Part shown: positions 63,131 to 64,000 of the stretch, in pieces
How positions within the stretch are numbered: position 1 is the stretch's first letter
Layout of the letters: each line of letters starts with the position of its first letter
DNA from: Bin5 sp965242905
GTDB lineage: Bacteria > Chloroflexota > Anaerolineae > Caldilineales > Caldilineaceae
Direction of reading: 5' to 3'
Length of the DNA stretch: 64,000 bases
NCBI GenBank assembly: GCA_965242905.1
Contig: CBDETM010000002.1
Coordinates: 744,001-808,000, forward strand
Program-made: the position numbers and the translations under genes
Notes under the pieces: model-generated
Told to the model about the DNA's origin: nothing
Seen by the model: the letters and a program-made list of their open reading frames with translations, nothing else
The model's database searches: none

Positions 63131-63217
63131 GGTTGGGGAGGGACTGTGGGTTGATATCTGGCACGAGTTTGGGTAGGGCGAAGCACTTTGGAACAGGCAC
63201 GATGCTGGAACGAGGCA

Positions 63218-63304
63218 CCCGGTCGATGAGGCTGGTGTAGGGGGGGCGTTGCGGGGGCGGAGCCCCCGCACAAGGGAGGGCCGACTAGGCCCGACCGCCC
63301 AGAA
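63218..63304 (+). repeat. Dispersed two-hairpin repeat R1, copy 3
   Basis: Same two stems as copies 1 and 2; the second loop is GACTA instead of GAATA. Confidence 0.9.
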
Positions 63305-63307
63305 GGG

Positions 63308-63340
63308 CAGTTTTTAGTAGTCAGTTTTTAGTTTTTAGTG
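63308..63340 (+). repeat. Dispersed repeat R3
   Basis: CAGTTTTTAGTAGTCAG start and TTTTTAGTG end; it lies 22 bases before the dnaE2 ATG. Confidence 0.85.
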
Positions 63341-63362
63341 GGCTGCTGAAGGAGACGAGTTT

Positions 63363-64000
63363 ATGGATGGGGGATATGTGGAGCTGGGGGTGAAGAGCTT
63401 TTTTTCGTTTGGGGAGGGGGCGTCGCATGCGCATGAGCTGCTGGCGCAGGCGAAGGCGTATGGGTACGGGGCGCTGGCGCTGACGGATACGAATCTGTGC
63501 GGGGCGCTGGAGTTTGCGCGGCTGGCGAACAGTTTGGGGGTGCGGCCGATTACGGGGGGGACGCTGACGCTGGCGGACGGGTCGCGGGTAACGCTGCTGG
63601 CGAAGACGCGGGAGGGGTATTCGAATATTGCGCGGCTGTTTACGCTGGCGAACGGGGTGGACCGGAGGGAGCCGCGGCTGGACCCGAGGCATCTGGCGGG
63701 GCATGCGGAGGGCACGGTGCTGCTGACGGGGGGGCGTGACAGCTGTGTGACGCGGCTGGCGCTGGCGGGGCGAAGGCAGGAGGCGGAGGCGCTGTTGCGG
63801 GCGTATGCGGGGTGGTACGGCGCGGACTCGGTCTATGCGGCGCTGCAGCAGAATTTTCTACAGGGGGACACGGCGCGGAACCGCAAGCTGGCGGGGATTG
63901 CGGAGGAGGCGGGCGTGCGGCTGGCGGTCACGAACGACGTGCATTACCACGCGGCGGAGCGGTACCGGCTGCAGAATGCGCTGGTGGCGATCCGGCTGAA
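63363..64000 (+). CDS. dnaE2: Error-prone DNA polymerase III alpha subunit, DnaE2 type (partial, 3' end outside window)
   Basis: The reading frame is open from the ATG at 63363 to the window end, about 212 residues. AAGGAG (63349-63354) precedes the start. The N-terminal PHP-like domain is visible: YVELGVKSFFSFGEGASHAHELL, YGALALTDTNLCGALEFARLA, then TLTLADGSRVTLLAKTREGYSNIARL and AVTNDVHYHAAERYRLQNALVAIR. This pattern fits DnaE2/ImuC more than the replicative DnaE, though the call rests on the N-terminal part only. It follows imuB on the same strand, as in known SOS mutasome cassettes. The catalytic polymerase domain is beyond the edge. Confidence 0.82.
   Translation, partial: MDGGYVELGVKSFFSFGEGASHAHELLAQAKAYGYGALALTDTNLCGALEFARLANSLGVRPITGGTLTLADGSRVTLLAKTREGYSNIARLFTLANGVDRREPRLDPRHLAGHAEGTVLLTGGRDSCVTRLALAGRRQEAEALLRAYAGWYGADSVYAALQQNFLQGDTARNRKLAGIAEEAGVRLAVTNDVHYHAAERYRLQNALVAIRL

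Larger units (their letters stand above)
62902..63362. other. Repeat-filled spacer between imuB and dnaE2
   Basis: It contains, in order, the rest of R3, R4, R2, R3, R2, R1 and R3, leaving little unique sequence. No gene. Confidence 0.85.

Noticed and set aside
49276..63340. A possible CRISPR array from the repeated R2 and R3 units
   Set aside because: Units are irregularly spaced, of several kinds, spread over 14 kb between genes, and no cas genes are present.
1..64000. tRNA, rRNA, transposase or integrase genes
   Set aside because: I searched for conserved motifs of these by eye and saw none.

Overview
The window is a metabolic and transport superlocus of a high-GC bacterium, most likely a member of the Chloroflexota (a Caldilinea-like lineage is my best guess). 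The reasons are lipoprotein leaders of the ACAAPAAP type, dense Opp/Dpp-type substrate-binding-protein sets, a GAAC-N4-GTTC SOS box and abundant dispersed intergenic repeats. The taxonomy is an inference from style; no rRNA or other marker gene is present.

Layout. 0-4.5 kb: three tandem cysteine-type sulfatases, the first cut by the window edge, followed by a luciferase-like oxidoreductase (4.6-5.5 kb). 5.5-7.3 kb (minus): a Gfo/Idh/MocA-like protein and a PD-(D/E)XK nuclease-like protein. 7.6-8.8 kb: a FAD-dependent oxidoreductase. 9.5-16.9 kb: importer I (three paralogous binding lipoproteins plus one permease pair). 17.0-19.9 kb: two Gfo/Idh/MocA genes and an unknown beta-rich protein. 20.4-24.1 kb: importer II, with a Tat-type binding lipoprotein. 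24.2-27.2 kb: two tandem propeller-type glycosidase-like proteins. 27.3-34.2 kb: a class III aminotransferase, a DegT-type aminotransferase and four amidohydrolase-fold genes. 34.3-41.4 kb: two M14-type peptidases flanking importer III.

Convergent to this, 55.2-41.5 kb on the minus strand, a long probable transcription unit starts at a near-consensus promoter. It encodes importer IV, four BNR-repeat propellers, a DegT aminotransferase, an FGE-fold protein without the catalytic cysteines and a two-domain GATase-like/deacetylase-like protein. 55.7-60.9 kb (minus) holds a zinc-cluster/coiled-coil protein, an FG-GAP propeller and a secreted fibronectin-III protein. The right end is an SOS-controlled mutagenesis cassette: imuB-like, then the start of dnaE2.

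How it seems to work. The glycan- and amide-active enzymes have no signal peptide, while the binding proteins are lipoproteins. The simplest reading is import of sulfated or aminated oligosaccharide-like or peptidyl compounds, followed by breakdown in the cytoplasm. None of the four importers has an ATPase gene in the window. A hairpin lies directly downstream of every binding-protein gene, between it and the next gene of the unit.

The right third is rich in short dispersed repeats. One 45-bp family occurs both upstream of imuB and, in frame, inside it; another supplies the imuB stop codon.
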